Shown here one piece after another: positions 40,223-51,043 of a stretch of 64,000 nt of DNA. The notes under the pieces were generated by a model that did not search any database, was not told where the DNA came from, and saw nothing but the letters and a program-made list of their open reading frames with translations. Every line of letters starts with the position of its first letter. Within the stretch, counting starts at the first letter, position 1. Position numbers and translations under genes: made by a program. This DNA comes from Schistocephalus solidus. Taxonomy: Eukaryota; Platyhelminthes; Cestoda; Diphyllobothriidea; Diphyllobothriidae. Location of the stretch: positions 16,034 to 80,033 of the forward strand of contig WEDG01004556.1 of NCBI GenBank assembly GCA_017591395.1. The letters are read 5' to 3'.

Positions 40223-40444
40223 TCAACAAGATGTGCAAGGATGGCAATTTTTTATGCTCTTGACTTCCCCTTTGCTCAGCCATGCTGCGAGATGTTCTCT
40301 TATTCTTTTGGAAAGGCGCCAACTCGTGTGACCAATATAACCTGTTCCACAGGAGCAAGAAAATAAGTAAATGCACATGGAGGTGGTCTGAGCCGGCAAC
40401 CTATCCTTACCTTCGCCTCGTAAAAGAGGGTTGGTTGAGAACAC
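40223..40444 (-). pseudogene. PLE fam4 GIY-YIG region, left arm
   Basis: CIYLFSCSCGTGYIGHTSWR, KRIREHLAAWLSKGEVK: a recognisable GIY-YIG start (Y..F then GYIG). The frame breaks after about 70 codons where the right arm stays open, so it has its own frameshift. Confidence 0.75.
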
Positions 40445-40499
40445 TATCTGAAGTTTCGCTGCTGTGAACGTTTGTGTAACGGCTTGCTTAAGGCGTCTT

Positions 40500-41276
40500 T
40501 CAGGAGTTCACTAGCCGCATCCCCTTGAAAGGGCATTTTGAGGAATAGAGTTTTCTTTTCCACAGCAACCTTGGCAGGTTCCCCGGTCTTGCGACAAGAT
40601 GCTTTGTAATAAACTGGTCAGGGTATCTGTTCTCTCCAAGTAGGTTCTGGATCTTCCCAAGCTCCTTCTCGATACTATCTGCCGAGCAAATTTTTCGAGC
40701 CCTTTGCGCTATGCAACGGACTAGATTGCGTTTCTGTTGGAGAGGTACGAAACTGCCAAAGTTCGTATATTTCCCAGACCAGGTTTTCTTTCGATAAACG
40801 CTCCTTCGGATGCTACCGTCAGGTCTTCTGCTCAGAAAGACTAAGAAAGGAAGTGAACCTGCTCTTTCCATCTCCAACGTGAAGTTGATCGACGGATGTG
40901 CTTGTTTTACAGTGTTTAAGAGTTCGTCTACAATTGTTTCTTCTGCTAAAATTGCAAAGATGTCGTCGACGTATCGGCCGTAATGTCTTAGCTTATTGAT
41001 CTCTCCGCTTAGCTGAAATATCTCCAGCTTGCCCATAAAGACCTCGGCTAGGAGAGGTCCAAGTGGCGAGCCCATAGCAACACCGTCTATTTGTCTGTAT
41101 AGCTGGTTGTCAAAAAGGAACTGCACATTTAACGTGCATCCTAGTAATAATTCTTTCAGTGCATTTGTCAGTATTCCTGTTTCTTGCTCACTGATCGATA
41201 GGAATTCGCAGAGGTAATCGACTGTCTCAGTGATACGAAAGTTTGTAAAAAGTGACGAGACATCCAAAGATAGCAT
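40500..41276 (-). pseudogene. PLE fam4 reverse transcriptase
   Basis: 258-codon open frame: MLSLDVSSLFTNFRITETVD (motif A), YRQIDGVAMGSPLGPLLAEV (motif B), RHYGRYVDDIFAIL (motif C), SINFTLEME, LPFLVFLSRRPDGS, QQKRNLVRCIAQRA, LGENRYPDQFITKH. The longest intact RT core in the window. The N-terminal and RT finger domains are missing upstream. Confidence 0.85.
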
Positions 41277-41405
41277 CCTCGTGCCATTTAAGTTAAGTTC
41301 TTTGACGTCTTCAATACATTTTAAGGTATCTCGGTAGCTACGTGGCGCTAGCTGACGTCTTAAGCAAGCCGTTACACAACGTTCCCAGCAGCGACACTTC
41401 AGATA

Positions 41406-41819
41406 GTGTTCTCAACCAACCCTCTTTTACGAGGCGAAGGTAAGGATAGGTTGCCGGCTCAGACCACCTCCATGTGCATTTACTTATTTTCTTGCTCCTG
41501 TGGAACAGGTTATATTGGTCACACGAGTTGGCGCCTTTCCAAAAGAATAAGAGAACATCTCGCAGCATGGCTGAGCAAAGGGGAAGTCAAGATCATAAAA
41601 AGTGCCATCCTTGCACATCTTGTTGACACCGGGCATAGTGTGGACCCCAGCAAAGCTTTCCGTGTAATTTATAAGGTCCCACCAAACTACACCAAGCCAC
41701 TGGGTCAGCATCTACTAGCAGAAGCAGAAGCGACTGTCATTAGGTTAAAGAAGCCGGTCTTGTGCGCACAAAAGAACCTCATACAAGCTCCGCGCTTAGC
41801 TTGGGTAACAGCCACTTAA
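41406..41819 (+). pseudogene. PLE fam4 GIY-YIG region, right arm
   Basis: 138-codon open frame with CIYLFSCSCGTGYIGHTSWR, KRIREHLAAWLSKGE, LAHLVDTGHSVDPSKAFRVI, HLLAEAEATVIRLKKPVLC. Extends further than the left arm. Detached from any RT on its own strand. Confidence 0.8.
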
Positions 41820-42099
41820 CTGCATGCATTACCCCGCGCCATCTCTGTCCACTCACTTCCCCTATAACGGCTTTACCAAAAACTCACTGCCGCCTATCAC
41901 ATTGTTTCTTATCACCCTCCCCCTATGCACATTCCTCAGATAACCTACACAAATGGACGAACATTATCGATTTCATGTTTTAACTTTCTACTGTTTTCCA
42001 ACGTTTTCCTATTACTGTACTGGCCTGAAGATAAGTTATCGAAAGCAGCGCGTATGCTCGCCAAGTCGCCTTTTGAATCTTTTACTGTGAATTTTCGCA

Positions 42100-42110
42100 A
42101 CTTTTATTAT
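42100..42110 (+). repeat. Approximate target duplication, right
   Basis: ACTTTTATTAT, partner of 39797-39807. Confidence 0.5.
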
Positions 42111-43045
42111 CATGAAGCGGGACAGTATTGAGGAGTTCACGCAAGATCTGAACTCGATTCTCCTAGGCATCCAGTTCACAAAGGAGGAAGAAAAGAAAGG
42201 CCAGTTGTCTTTTCTCGACGCAAAGGCGATGGGGAATTGAAAACAATGGTTTATAGGAAGGGTACAAGAACTTCCCTTTTATAAGTTTCCATAGCAACCA
42301 TCCCCTTCACATAAACGCAGCTGCGTGAGAACACTACCACCAGGTAGAAAAGCATTGCATGGAGCCGAACAAAAAGAAGGCTGCGGTACAATTTCGGCGG
42401 AAGAGCTTCACAGATAACTGATATCCTGAGAGTTTTGTCGAAAAATGCATGCGAGGAATCAGAGGAAGAAAACCGACGGAGCAGCTAAGACCGAAATGCT
42501 GGTGCGTAGTATCCTATAATGTTGTCGTGTCCTAGGGGTTCACCAGAATGAGGAGCGAATTTGGGATTGGCGTCGCTTACAGACCAGAAGCTACAATCCT
42601 CCGGCAACTCATGCAACCTAAAGTCCGAATTCACCTCGACCAAATATGCGGTGTCATTTACCGGATACACTGTCGTTGTGGTCAAGCCCATTTTATTGGC
42701 AAAACCGGCAAGCAGGTTCGCACGAGCACTAGTTCGCCATGGGATGGAAGGATGAACTTTCCTTGATAGCCGCTCACGTATCCCCGCCGGGGCACGGCTT
42801 TGACATTGAGAGCGTGAGAATATTGAGTAGTTCAGATTACGAATCTCACGCCTGCTGCAGCAAAGGCGACACACGACTCGATTAGCAGGCATATCGATCT
42901 GCCAGCAGGCCATGAATAAACAAATTCATGGCCCCGATGAAGGTCAGTCCCGGCAGAGCTGAGTTAAATATGCAGTGCGTTGTACAATCTTTTATTCCTT
43001 GACGATGTACTCGCGTCTGAGTTTGAAACGTCATAAGACTAAACA
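42111..43045 (+). mobile_element. PLE fam5, 3' half after the nested insertion
   Basis: Resumes with MKRDSIEEFTQDLNSILLGI, FTKEEEKKGQLSFLDA, then the post-RT block, a degenerate GIY-YIG (SEFGIGVAYRPEATILRQLM, GVIYRIHCRCGQAHFIGKTG), ending with hammerhead 42997-43034. Confidence 0.78.
42997..43034 (+). ncRNA. Hammerhead-like motif, PLE fam5
   Basis: CTTGACGATG, hairpin TACTCGCGTCTGAGT, TTGAAACGTCATAAG. First core strand TTGACGA differs by one base from CUGACGA. Confidence 0.45.
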
Positions 43046-43054
43046 TTCCAAGAT

Positions 43055-44335
43055 ATTCAATAAGAAAAGAGAAATGATTTTGGAAAATAGAAACTTTAAT
43101 GCGTACATTTTCGAGACTGGCTACCCAGCTCATCGTCAGACTACGAGATGTGTACAGGAACAATTAATTAATTAACCATGTCGAACAAAGGATTCTACGG
43201 TTGGTCGAAATCCGAACCAATACGCGTTGAATGCATTTTGTCCTCCTGTCATGATTGGTTCTGTGCGTTTGAATTTGTCCTTAACGATTTTTATGCGGCA
43301 TCCAAATCGATATGCCGGTTGATGCATACATCATCTAAGAGCATTGCTTCCAGGAATTCACGAACTTTTCTGGTTGAGCAGGTGCCAACAATCCGTGTTT
43401 TCTCCAATGCAACTTTATGCCCTGTTTATAGTGTATGCATAGCCACTTGGGATAAACGGTCTCGTCTTCTAACCGCTAACTTATGTTCGTTTAGGCAGGT
43501 TGAGACAGATTTCCCAGTTTGCCCACAATCAACGGCACTACAACTGGAACATGGGATTTTGTAGACGATACGTTTTAGGGTGTACAGCTATGAGCATAAA
43601 GTAGATGCAGGGTGGTGTGCTACTTGCATATGGTGTTTTCTCAGCTGTCTTTCAAAAAGCTCTGATACATTTTTAAACTATGGGAGGGTTCGCCAGGTCA
43701 TTGTTTTGGGTGCCTGTGTGGCCGTGTCGTTTGAAATACCTTTCTTTTTGCATTCTTGCCGCTTCAGGCATCGATGCACGAAGTCAGGCGGGTATCCATT
43801 TTTATAGAACACGTTTAAGAGGTATTTCATTTCTGTCCGATAACTTTCTTCATCAGAGCAGTGTGTTTTGGATTGAGTTAGGAGACTTTGCGAGACCAGA
43901 GGATTACTCTAAAAGTGTAGTATAACCTCAGAACATGTTTCTTTGTTAGAAACTAAGGATTGAACTGATCCACCAGTTTTCCGATGTACGAGGACATCCA
44001 GAAATGGGAGTTGTCCATCAGCTTTTGTTTCGAACGTGAATTCAATTCCTGGAAATATGGAGTTTAGATTTTTGTGGAGAAGGTCTAAGAGTTCTTTCTT
44101 GATGATGACACATGTATCATCTACGTATTGCAGCCAACGTTTTGGTTTAACTATAGGGGAGCTATCGATTCTAATTTTGGCATGATAGCTTCGGCCAGGA
44201 AGCCGGATATGGGTGACCTCATAGGGGTCCCTTTTAGTTGTTGATAACATTGGCCGGAGAAGGAAATGTTGGTTTCTAGACAAAGGTCTAGGAGTTGGAG
44301 TAAAGAATCGGCCGGTACATCATTGAATTAGGTCT
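43055..44335 (-). mobile_element. PLE fam6 copy c
   Basis: Minus strand: RT from DLIQ and CLETNISFSGQCYQQLKGTP through MRSPISGFLAEAIMPKL-like and LQYVDDTCVIIKKE, FPGIEFTFETKADGQLPFLD (43909-44283), then a post-RT and GIY-YIG region (43178-43900; CSSCSAVDCGQTGKSVSTCL-like, HKLAVRRRDRLSQVAMHTL-like) and a class B hammerhead tail. Several frameshifts; no N-terminus. Confidence 0.75.
43097..43144 (-). ncRNA. Hammerhead ribozyme, class B, PLE fam6
   Basis: Minus strand GTCTGACGA, stem II GAG..CTGG(GTAG)CCAG.CTC, GAAAATGTAC. Best stem II of the class B set with intact CUGACGA and GAAA. Confidence 0.55.
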
Positions 44336-44440
44336 GTGAGGCGCGGTGCAATACTTACCTCCAACGATCAAATCTTGTTTGATTTTGAAACGTCAGGACA
44401 ATGTAACCATGGTTCCCGTAATCGCCTCTTCTTCTCATAT
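44336..44440 (+). mobile_element. PLE fam1 pseudo-LTR fragment
   Basis: GAGGCGCGGTGCAATACTTACC and hammerhead, then ATGGTTCCCGTAATCGCC and CTCTTCTTCTCATATATA, as at the tail of 9905-11337. Confidence 0.65.
44358..44399 (+). ncRNA. Hammerhead-like motif, PLE fam1
   Basis: CCAACGATCAAATC hairpin TTGTTTGATT, TTGAAACGTCAGG. First strand carries GATCA in place of GATGA. Confidence 0.35.
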
Positions 44441-44694
44441 ATATATGTCGGTTCCACTATAAAAACATATGCTACATGTCGCTATGCGACCGCCTGCGAG
44501 GGCTCTAGTCTGAGCTCCAGGGCACAACGGAACAGACATGTTCCTTAAGCAGATCGGCGAGCAAAACACTATCATCGTATACCCGATCGCAACCGACAAA
44601 ACCACGAGCCCGTGGCTCAATGGTAGAGCGTTCGACTCAATTACCAAAGGTCGCGGGTTCGAATCCCAGGTGTGCCACACTTGGGATTGGGTAT

Positions 44695-44748
44695 GACTGG
44701 CTTATGACGGCCAATAAGCCAGAAATGGCCATTCCGGTCTCCCTTGTC
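44695..44748 (+). ncRNA. Hammerhead in SINE-A array, unit 1 (core mutation)
   Basis: GACTGG-CTTATGA, stem II GGC(CAATAA)GCC, GAAATGGCC(ATTCC)GGTCTC, CCTTGTC. CTTATGA has lost the conserved G5, so this copy should be inactive. Predicted cleavage point after 44741. Confidence 0.5.
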
Positions 44749-45000
44749 TTTGTCGGTTCCACTATAACATCATGTGCTACATGTCGCTATGCGACCGCCT
44801 GCGAGGGCTCTAGTCTGAGCTCCAGGGCACAACGGAACAGACATGTTCCTTAAGCAGATCGGTGAGCAACACACTATCATCATATACCCGATCACAACCG
44901 ACAAAAACCACGAGCCCGTGGCTCAATGGTAGAGCATTCGACTCAATTACCAAAGGTCGCTGGTTCGAATCCCAGGTGTGCCACACTTGGGATTGGGTAT

Positions 45001-45054
45001 GACTGGCTGATGACGGCTAATAAGCCAGAAAGGGCCATTCCGGTCTCCCTTGTC
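45001..45054 (+). ncRNA. Hammerhead in SINE-A array, unit 2
   Basis: GACTGG-CTGATGA, C-GGCT(AATA)AGCC-A, GAAAGGGCC(ATTCC)GGTCTC, CCTTGTC. Stem I pairs GAC/GTC and GG/CC around a small internal loop; stem III pairs GGCC with GGTC. Predicted cleavage after 45047, 306 bases from unit 1. Confidence 0.6.
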
Positions 45055-45071
45055 TTTGTCGAATCCACTTT

Positions 45072-45112
<41 letters not shown>
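45072..45112. repeat. (AT)n microsatellite
   Basis: About 38 bp AT tract between the SINE-A array and a minus-strand class B PLE tail. Confidence 0.9.
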
Positions 45113-45114
<2 letters not shown>

Positions 45115-45240
45115 TGAGTTGTTTCGCATCCCGAACTACTATAATGAAAAGAAAATGCTCCTCGGGTAATCCTGTTAGACTGGTAAATTTTCAAGTTAGT
45201 GACACATACCCGTCGTCTGCCGAGATGGTTACTATCTAAA
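45113..45240 (-). mobile_element. Class B PLE tail
   Basis: Terminal GTTGTTTCGCATCCCGAACT and GAAAAGAAAATGCTCCTCGG match 11932-11990; includes the hammerhead at 45178-45222. Confidence 0.6.
45178..45222 (-). ncRNA. Hammerhead-like motif, class B, mutated
   Basis: Minus strand GCAGACGACGGG, stem II remnant, ACTTGAAAATTTACCAG. CAGACGA in place of CTGACGA. Confidence 0.35.
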
Positions 45241-46689
45241 AGCCCAGACACGTGTTTCGCCGATGTTTCTGCTACTGCAGGACGCAGCAACGAGGGGTTC
45301 AGCTCATCATGAGGTTCCCCAGCGTCCTCTATGCGGTTTCTGGTATATGGACTCCAGGGAATATTTGAGGAAATAATTTCTGAAATTATTCAGTGCAGCA
45401 TATGGAGTTAGGTGATCTAGACATTAATTTTTTTAGGGCCAGACCCGAAATTTCAATGAGCATCTGGGTCGAAGACAATCAATTACGGTGTGTCTTGAAA
45501 TGTAGGCATCCCAAGAGCAATAAGTTAAAGTCAGATACGTTCCCTGCGAAGCTGTTATCACAGTGTACCAAGCCGGTCACGTGAGTACCGATCAGTGGCT
45601 ACTCTTTTCTCCGCGGCTGTCGACCTCTTGTTAATTCTATTATCCGTCCTATTGGCCCCGTCTGAATTGACCTGAGTCTCGTACGGAGCGCATGATAGGC
45701 GAGATTGCGCCATTTGAGGACCAACTTTCCAACATCAGATTTATCATCTTCTAATTGACTCGGCTGATCACTCTTGCATTCTCAAAGGCAAAATTTTGGT
45801 TCTATTGTTGTACTCGTCCATAGAACGCAGGCAGCTTCATCGTACAGTTCATTGCAAGTTGGTGTTCGCGCAATCTCTCACGAGGTGTTGGTCCGTTTGA
45901 TAAAAATGCCTCGTATCACGGCCGCACAGAAGCTCCTTAAAAAGCCGACATCTTGACGTGACTGAAATATCTTGGGATTATGCTGACATATCGTGAGATT
46001 ATAAATTTACTGCATTTATTCGAAAGAACAATAGTATCATGGAAACAAAGTTTGAATTTCTCTGGTATTTCAAATGAAGACGAGCTTCAATCCTCGGGGA
46101 TTATTGTCACATCGCACCTCACAGTATTTATTGGGACGACGGTCACTTAAATGCTATGATAAGTTCTTTATACATTCAGCTCAGCAGGGAAATAACCTGT
46201 GGGAGGTAGGTAATCCAGCATTAGGCCTCCCGTTGAAGGAGGGAGGATGTTGTGTGTGGATTTTGGTGCCCGTTTGTGCAAATAGGTCATCCCTGCATTC
46301 ACCATGGCGGGGGGAGAGAGTGTTGTCATTGCGAGCCGATGCTTAGACATTGGCGGAAATCGCCCGCATCCGAAATGGCCTTACTCATCGCCCTAGGCTG
46401 CTTACTTTTTTGTCCCTTTGACTGCCTTAGTTGTCCTCGTCTGCTGGTTGATGAGGCAGTATTGGTGGCCTTGCCCTCTTAGCTCCCGGGTGCGGTTATA
46501 TGCGTGTCCGGTATATGTTCTGTTGTGCTTGGATTCCTTCACGTTTGGCCGGAATCGGGCCCGTCCTTCCGTTTAGTGAACTACAGCCGGAACGCGTACA
46601 TTTCGGTCAGCTGTCCAGTTATTGAAGCAAGGTGCATCTTCAGTTGTGTATGGTAAGTCAACCCAAAATATCTGCCGGAGTCGACAATT
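45241..46689. other. No gene recognised
   Basis: Mixed-composition DNA with small ORFs (45393-45584, 45774-45956, 46074-46346, 46252-46482), none with a recognisable domain. Confidence 0.4.
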
Positions 46690-47190
46690 TGACATTTGTT
46701 CATGAGACCTCGGGTCCCCGTCACGAGGTGAAACCACCAACGTCATCTACCGAATTTAATGTAATTCCTTTGAAGTTAACTATATTGGGGAGACTGGAAA
46801 GCAAATACAAGTCGGTGTTGGGGAGCATATTAGGGCAGTAAATAGGGTGAACTCACTGTCTTTGGTAGTGGAATACTGTACAGACTCCGGACACATGTTC
46901 GCCTTCCAGAATTCCGAAATTTTGGGTTGAGGATATGACTGCATAATCAGGGAAACAATCGAGGCCTGGTACACAGGGTAAACCGCCATCAACCGTTGTG
47001 TGGCGCTTCCTGTAGCCTGTCAAGCTTTCCGGACGCAGCTCAATGAACAAAAGAGCAAACGCAAACCTAGGTCAAACATGGGTGAACCCATGGCGGACAG
47101 GCCCGTAGCCACATCAGAACCCGCATTAGACGAAGGCACACTCTTTACTAATGCCATCTCATTCACTTATCCGGCACACGAGATAACATT
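46690..47190 (+). mobile_element. PLE fam1 GIY-YIG and tail fragment
   Basis: Degenerate plus-strand match: TNVIYRI-like start, [20 protein letters not shown] across a frameshift, HMFAFQNSEILG, INRCVALPVACQAFRTQLNE, then the RKSKHG-like linker. Truncated before the hammerhead. Confidence 0.7.
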
Positions 47191-47538
47191 TGCCCTCCTC
47201 TCCTGCGCACGTAGTGCCTGACGGCCTCGTACAGCGCTAGGTGGCGCCTGAGGGCCAGAATTCGATGATTGCTCTCACCCGTCTGCTTCGGCTCGGCCGA
47301 GCACTTGTACCTCGTCGAAGTTGAGCCGGTGATTTTTTACCACACTGTGCATGGCAACGTGCGATCGTAAATTCTTTCGCTTAAGGGCTAAAGCATGCTC
47401 GTGCATGCGCGTTCTCAGTCATTTTTCGGTAACATCGCAGTATTTGGCCAGACAGTCTAGACATTTGACGCGGTAAACAACGCCTGAGATGTCCGCAGGT
47501 GGAAGTTGACCTTTTGGTTGGATGAGTAAGCGATGGAT
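47191..47538 (-). mobile_element. PLE fam2 GIY-YIG fragment
   Basis: Minus strand VVYRVKCLDCLAKYCDVTEK, LRTRMHEHALALKRKNLRSH, GRAEADG. Abuts a short plus-strand piece of the same segment. Confidence 0.7.
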
Positions 47539-47592
47539 GTCAGCGTTGTTTACCGCATCAATTGTCTGGCCAACTACTGCGGCATGGTCAAC
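47539..47592 (+). mobile_element. PLE fam2 GIY-YIG piece, inverted
   Basis: Plus strand encodes VVYRINCLANYCGMVN, the mirror of the adjoining minus-strand fragment; a miniature head-to-head junction at about 47538. Confidence 0.6.
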
Positions 47593-48024
47593 GGTAAGAA
47601 TGCCTTGTATGGTTGCCTAAACAGGACAAGGGAAAAGGAACCGTTTACAATACACGTGGCTTTGTGCTAAATTCCAAGAAATGATGCTTAGAATTAAAGT
47701 GAGTTTAAATTTGAGGTTAAGGTCAGAGTTGGGGTCAGGGTCATGATTAAGCTAAAGTTTACGTTTATTATCGTGCTAATTGTAGGTTTTAGGTTTATGG
47801 CAAGACTAGGGTAAAGTTTAAGATGGCAGTTCAGTTTTATGTTATAGTTTCTGCTAGCAAGACACGGGTATATTTACCCTTCCTAAAACTTACCGTAATA
47901 CTACTTATTTTAGGCGGGTGGGGTGGTTCCCATCTCCGAGTCCTGTTTAGGCGGCCAAATAATGCATCCCTACCTAGCCGAAAAAGGACGGAGAACGCGC
48001 ATGCATGGCCTGCCAAATATCCAT
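47593..48024. other. No gene recognised
   Basis: Contains loosely repetitive GTTAGGGT/GGGTCAGGG-like sequence without a regular period. Confidence 0.4.
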
Positions 48025-48258
48025 GAGTCAGGAGTGCCCCCACGCCCAATCGTCTCCTTACATGGCCCCCACGCCCACGAGTCAGGAGTGCGCCCACGTC
48101 CAATCGTCTCCTTACATGCCCCCACGCTCACAAGTCAGGAGTGCCCCCACGCCCAATCGTCTCCTTGCATGCCCCCACGCCCACGAGTCAGGAGTGCCCC
48201 ACGCCCACGAGTCAGGAGTGCCCCCACGCCCAATCGTCTCCTTACATGCCCCCAATCT
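48025..48258 (+). repeat. 53-bp minisatellite, about 4.4 units
   Basis: Units start at GAGTCAGGAGTG at 48025, 48079, 48132 (AAGTCAGG), 48185 and 48209; period 53-54 bp except the last interval of 24 bp, a partly deleted unit. Each unit has CACGCCCAATCGTCTCC. Confidence 0.85.
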
Positions 48259-48329
48259 CCGGGCTGTCAAAAAGTGGTTGCACTAGTGACCTTTTCTCAC
48301 TACCAAGGCTTCTAAGTGGATAGCGAAGG

Positions 48330-48810
48330 CAGATGAAGAATTTTGAAACACATCCAACACCTCGAAATAGAAGCAGACGAGGTTATGGTGTCAATTGCCG
48401 TGATCCTGTTATTCATCTCTATCCTACATGCACTGGCTATTGAATCTATGGATGGATTTCCCCGGGTAAAATATGACGATATGGAGCGACGTTCATGACT
48501 TCAAGCAGTCTTGAACTCTTTATTTCCCGACATCCGATTGAAAATGGAAGAGGAAAAACAACAGACAACTGCTCTTCCTTGATGCATATGTTACAAGAAT
48601 GGCAGATAGAAAGATAAGAACTACGCTATACCGTAAGATATCGAATAATAGATTGATCTCCCTATTCCGAATTAACCAACCTATTGGACACAAACGCAGT
48701 TGTGTCTAAACTCTCCTCAAAAGGTTCCAACCACACCGTAGCGACGACGGCAGGAGAAAGCAGAAACTGAAATATCCACAGAACCTATTCACAGCCGACA
48801 GTTAATCGCA
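48330..48810 (+). mobile_element. PLE RT and post-RT fragment, degenerate
   Basis: Plus strand LKHIQHLEIEADEVMVSIAV (RT motif A region), then NSLFPDIRLKMEEEK, and a post-RT block (IGHKRSCV.TLLKRF). Heavily mutated; an RT motif C was not found. Confidence 0.65.
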
Positions 48811-49339
48811 GTCTTTCAAACGTACAGTAGATTCTCGATGTCATTAAATTTCAACCGAAATTCTGAAATTTGTTTTCGATTCAAACAAATCAATCAAGTA
48901 GGGTTGTCGTATTGATTGTCTCAAGATATTTCAGTCGTGATAGGATGCCGGGTTTGAACGAGCTTCGTTCAGGCCATCTGCAAAAAGCATTCTCTACAAT
49001 GGCTACTCGTGCAGTATGCATTTTTCTCATTTATTTTCAATGTCTTTATAAATTAAAATATATTTTATCGAAAACGTGCACCAAAATATTATTTCGGTAT
49101 AAAAATACGTCTTTTTTAAAATTTTGGTTTTACAAAGTTTTGAATTATGAAATTTTGAATACCGAGAAATGTTCATTCGTAATACATCGCATCCGTCAAT
49201 TTATTAATGTTGCCTATAAGGCATACAACATGATCCACATCCATTGAACAATTTGATGAGCAACGTATGACCTCTTCGTCATAGCTCATAGAAATTCATG
49301 ACTTTCCCGAGAGATGGAGAATATAAAGAGCGTGTAGTT
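48811..49339. other. AT-rich DNA
   Basis: No feature recognised; the 125-codon ORF at 48870-49247 has no recognisable domain and is compositionally driven. Confidence 0.35.
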
Positions 49340-49530
49340 TGGAAACCTTCAATGCAAGGTAGGGTTTAAAGTTATTCAGCAATTTAGGCGTTAGAGACGG
49401 AGTTGAACAAGGAAACCACGTCAAACAACAACATAACGGGGTGACGATATACTTGGTTGTCCTTATTCTCAGAAGCGCTCGGTTTTCTTGTCAGAAAACC
49501 GCACTTTGGGTAGTGGTGGAGGAGGTCTAC
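49340..49530 (-). mobile_element. Short PLE RT fragment
   Basis: Minus strand VMLLFDVVSLFNSV matches RT motif A. Too short to assign to a family. Confidence 0.55.
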
Positions 49531-50306
<776 letters not shown>

Positions 50307-50410
50307 ATACGCTTTATCTTTGACGTATCATTCAAAATTTTCAGCAAAATATAAATGGCTCCACTAAGATAATAGGGAAAAGTAAAACATAATATGCAAG
50401 AATCAAAGAG

Positions 50411-51043
50411 TCAAAAATGGACATCTAGCAGGGGACACAGTTCTAGTCTGAGCTTTTTTATTTCAGTCTCTTCACACGTAAGGTAGCGTGCTAGAAATGG
50501 CAAAACCGAGCGCTGGTATGCCGTTGTACGGCAGGCTATATGGCGAAAGCCTCGGCGTATCGAACGGGAAGACTTCACAGCAATCAGCTCAGAGTGGAGG
50601 GGATGGGTTTCATCATCAAGGATTCGCCCAGCGAATTTTTTGACTGTCGTAAAGTGCCGTTTTGCTATCAAATCCACTAAAACAGTATAAGAAACACCAG
50701 CAGCAGAAGAGAGCATTCGGAGAATACGTTTAAAAATCAAAAAATCCTTTTTAAGCAAGGCTGGAAAAATCACGGGAGAGCTATAAAGGATGAGGGGAAG
50801 AACACATGCCTCTATAAATCGCCAGATAAGGGCCTGAGGTGTGTGATAGGAACGTAAACGGCGAATATAATATAGAAGTTTACGAATTTTTGTAAAAAGA
50901 GCATCGATATGTTGGGAGAATGAAAGATTTGATGTCAGAGTAACGCCAAGGTACCGAAAAGAGGATACCTCGTTGGGAAGGACGGCTGAGAATTGAGAAC
51001 TAGGATGGTCGCAGGTGAAAAACACATTGGACAGACTTCTCAT
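50411..51043 (-). pseudogene. LINE RT C-terminal region
   Basis: Intact 210-codon frame of the LINE: thumb and C-terminal region beginning just after the YADD block, including SSFRYLGVTLTSNLSFSQHI and KKDFLIFKRILRMLSSAAG. Ends at the 3' UTR near the (GA)n tract. Confidence 0.8.

Larger units (their letters stand above)
39808..42099. mobile_element. PLE fam4 foldback inserted into PLE fam5
   Basis: A 2.3-kb block separates the two halves of one fam5 RT exactly inside the codons after the catalytic YVND. It is a fam4 element on the minus strand (41353-39808) head-to-head with a second fam4 3' part on the plus strand (41354-42099). The arms 39808-40497 and 41354-42099 are near-identical inverted repeats; both outer ends are fam4 3' ends. 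Confidence 0.8.
44447..45076 (+). repeat. SINE-A tandem array, two units
   Basis: Units begin at 44447, 44752 and 45058 (period 305-306 bp; the third is cut by (AT)n). Each has GTCGGTTCCACTATAA, CTACATGTCGCTATGCGACC, GGGCACAACGGAACAGACAT, a tRNA-like part (GGCTCAATGGTAGAGCRTTC then GGTTCGAATCCCAGG) and a hammerhead. tRNA(Cys)-like A and B boxes suggest pol III transcription, but acceptor and T stems do not pair, so it is not a tRNA gene. Architecture and unit size resemble the schistosome Sm-alpha element and animal retrozymes. Confidence 0.75.

Noticed and set aside
44580..44680. tRNA gene candidates in SINE-A units
   Set aside because: A and B boxes are present, but acceptor and T stems do not pair and the sequence recurs inside a dispersed repeat.
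47690..47880. Telomere-like GTTAGGGT sequence
   Set aside because: Only loosely repetitive, without a regular TTAGGG period.
48025..48258. CRISPR-like direct repeats
   Set aside because: Units are contiguous 53-mers without unique spacers, in a eukaryotic background.
48005..48323. Repetitive protein ORFs in the minisatellite
   Set aside because: Several frames are open because of base composition and the repeat's GC-rich unit; no start context or domain supports translation.
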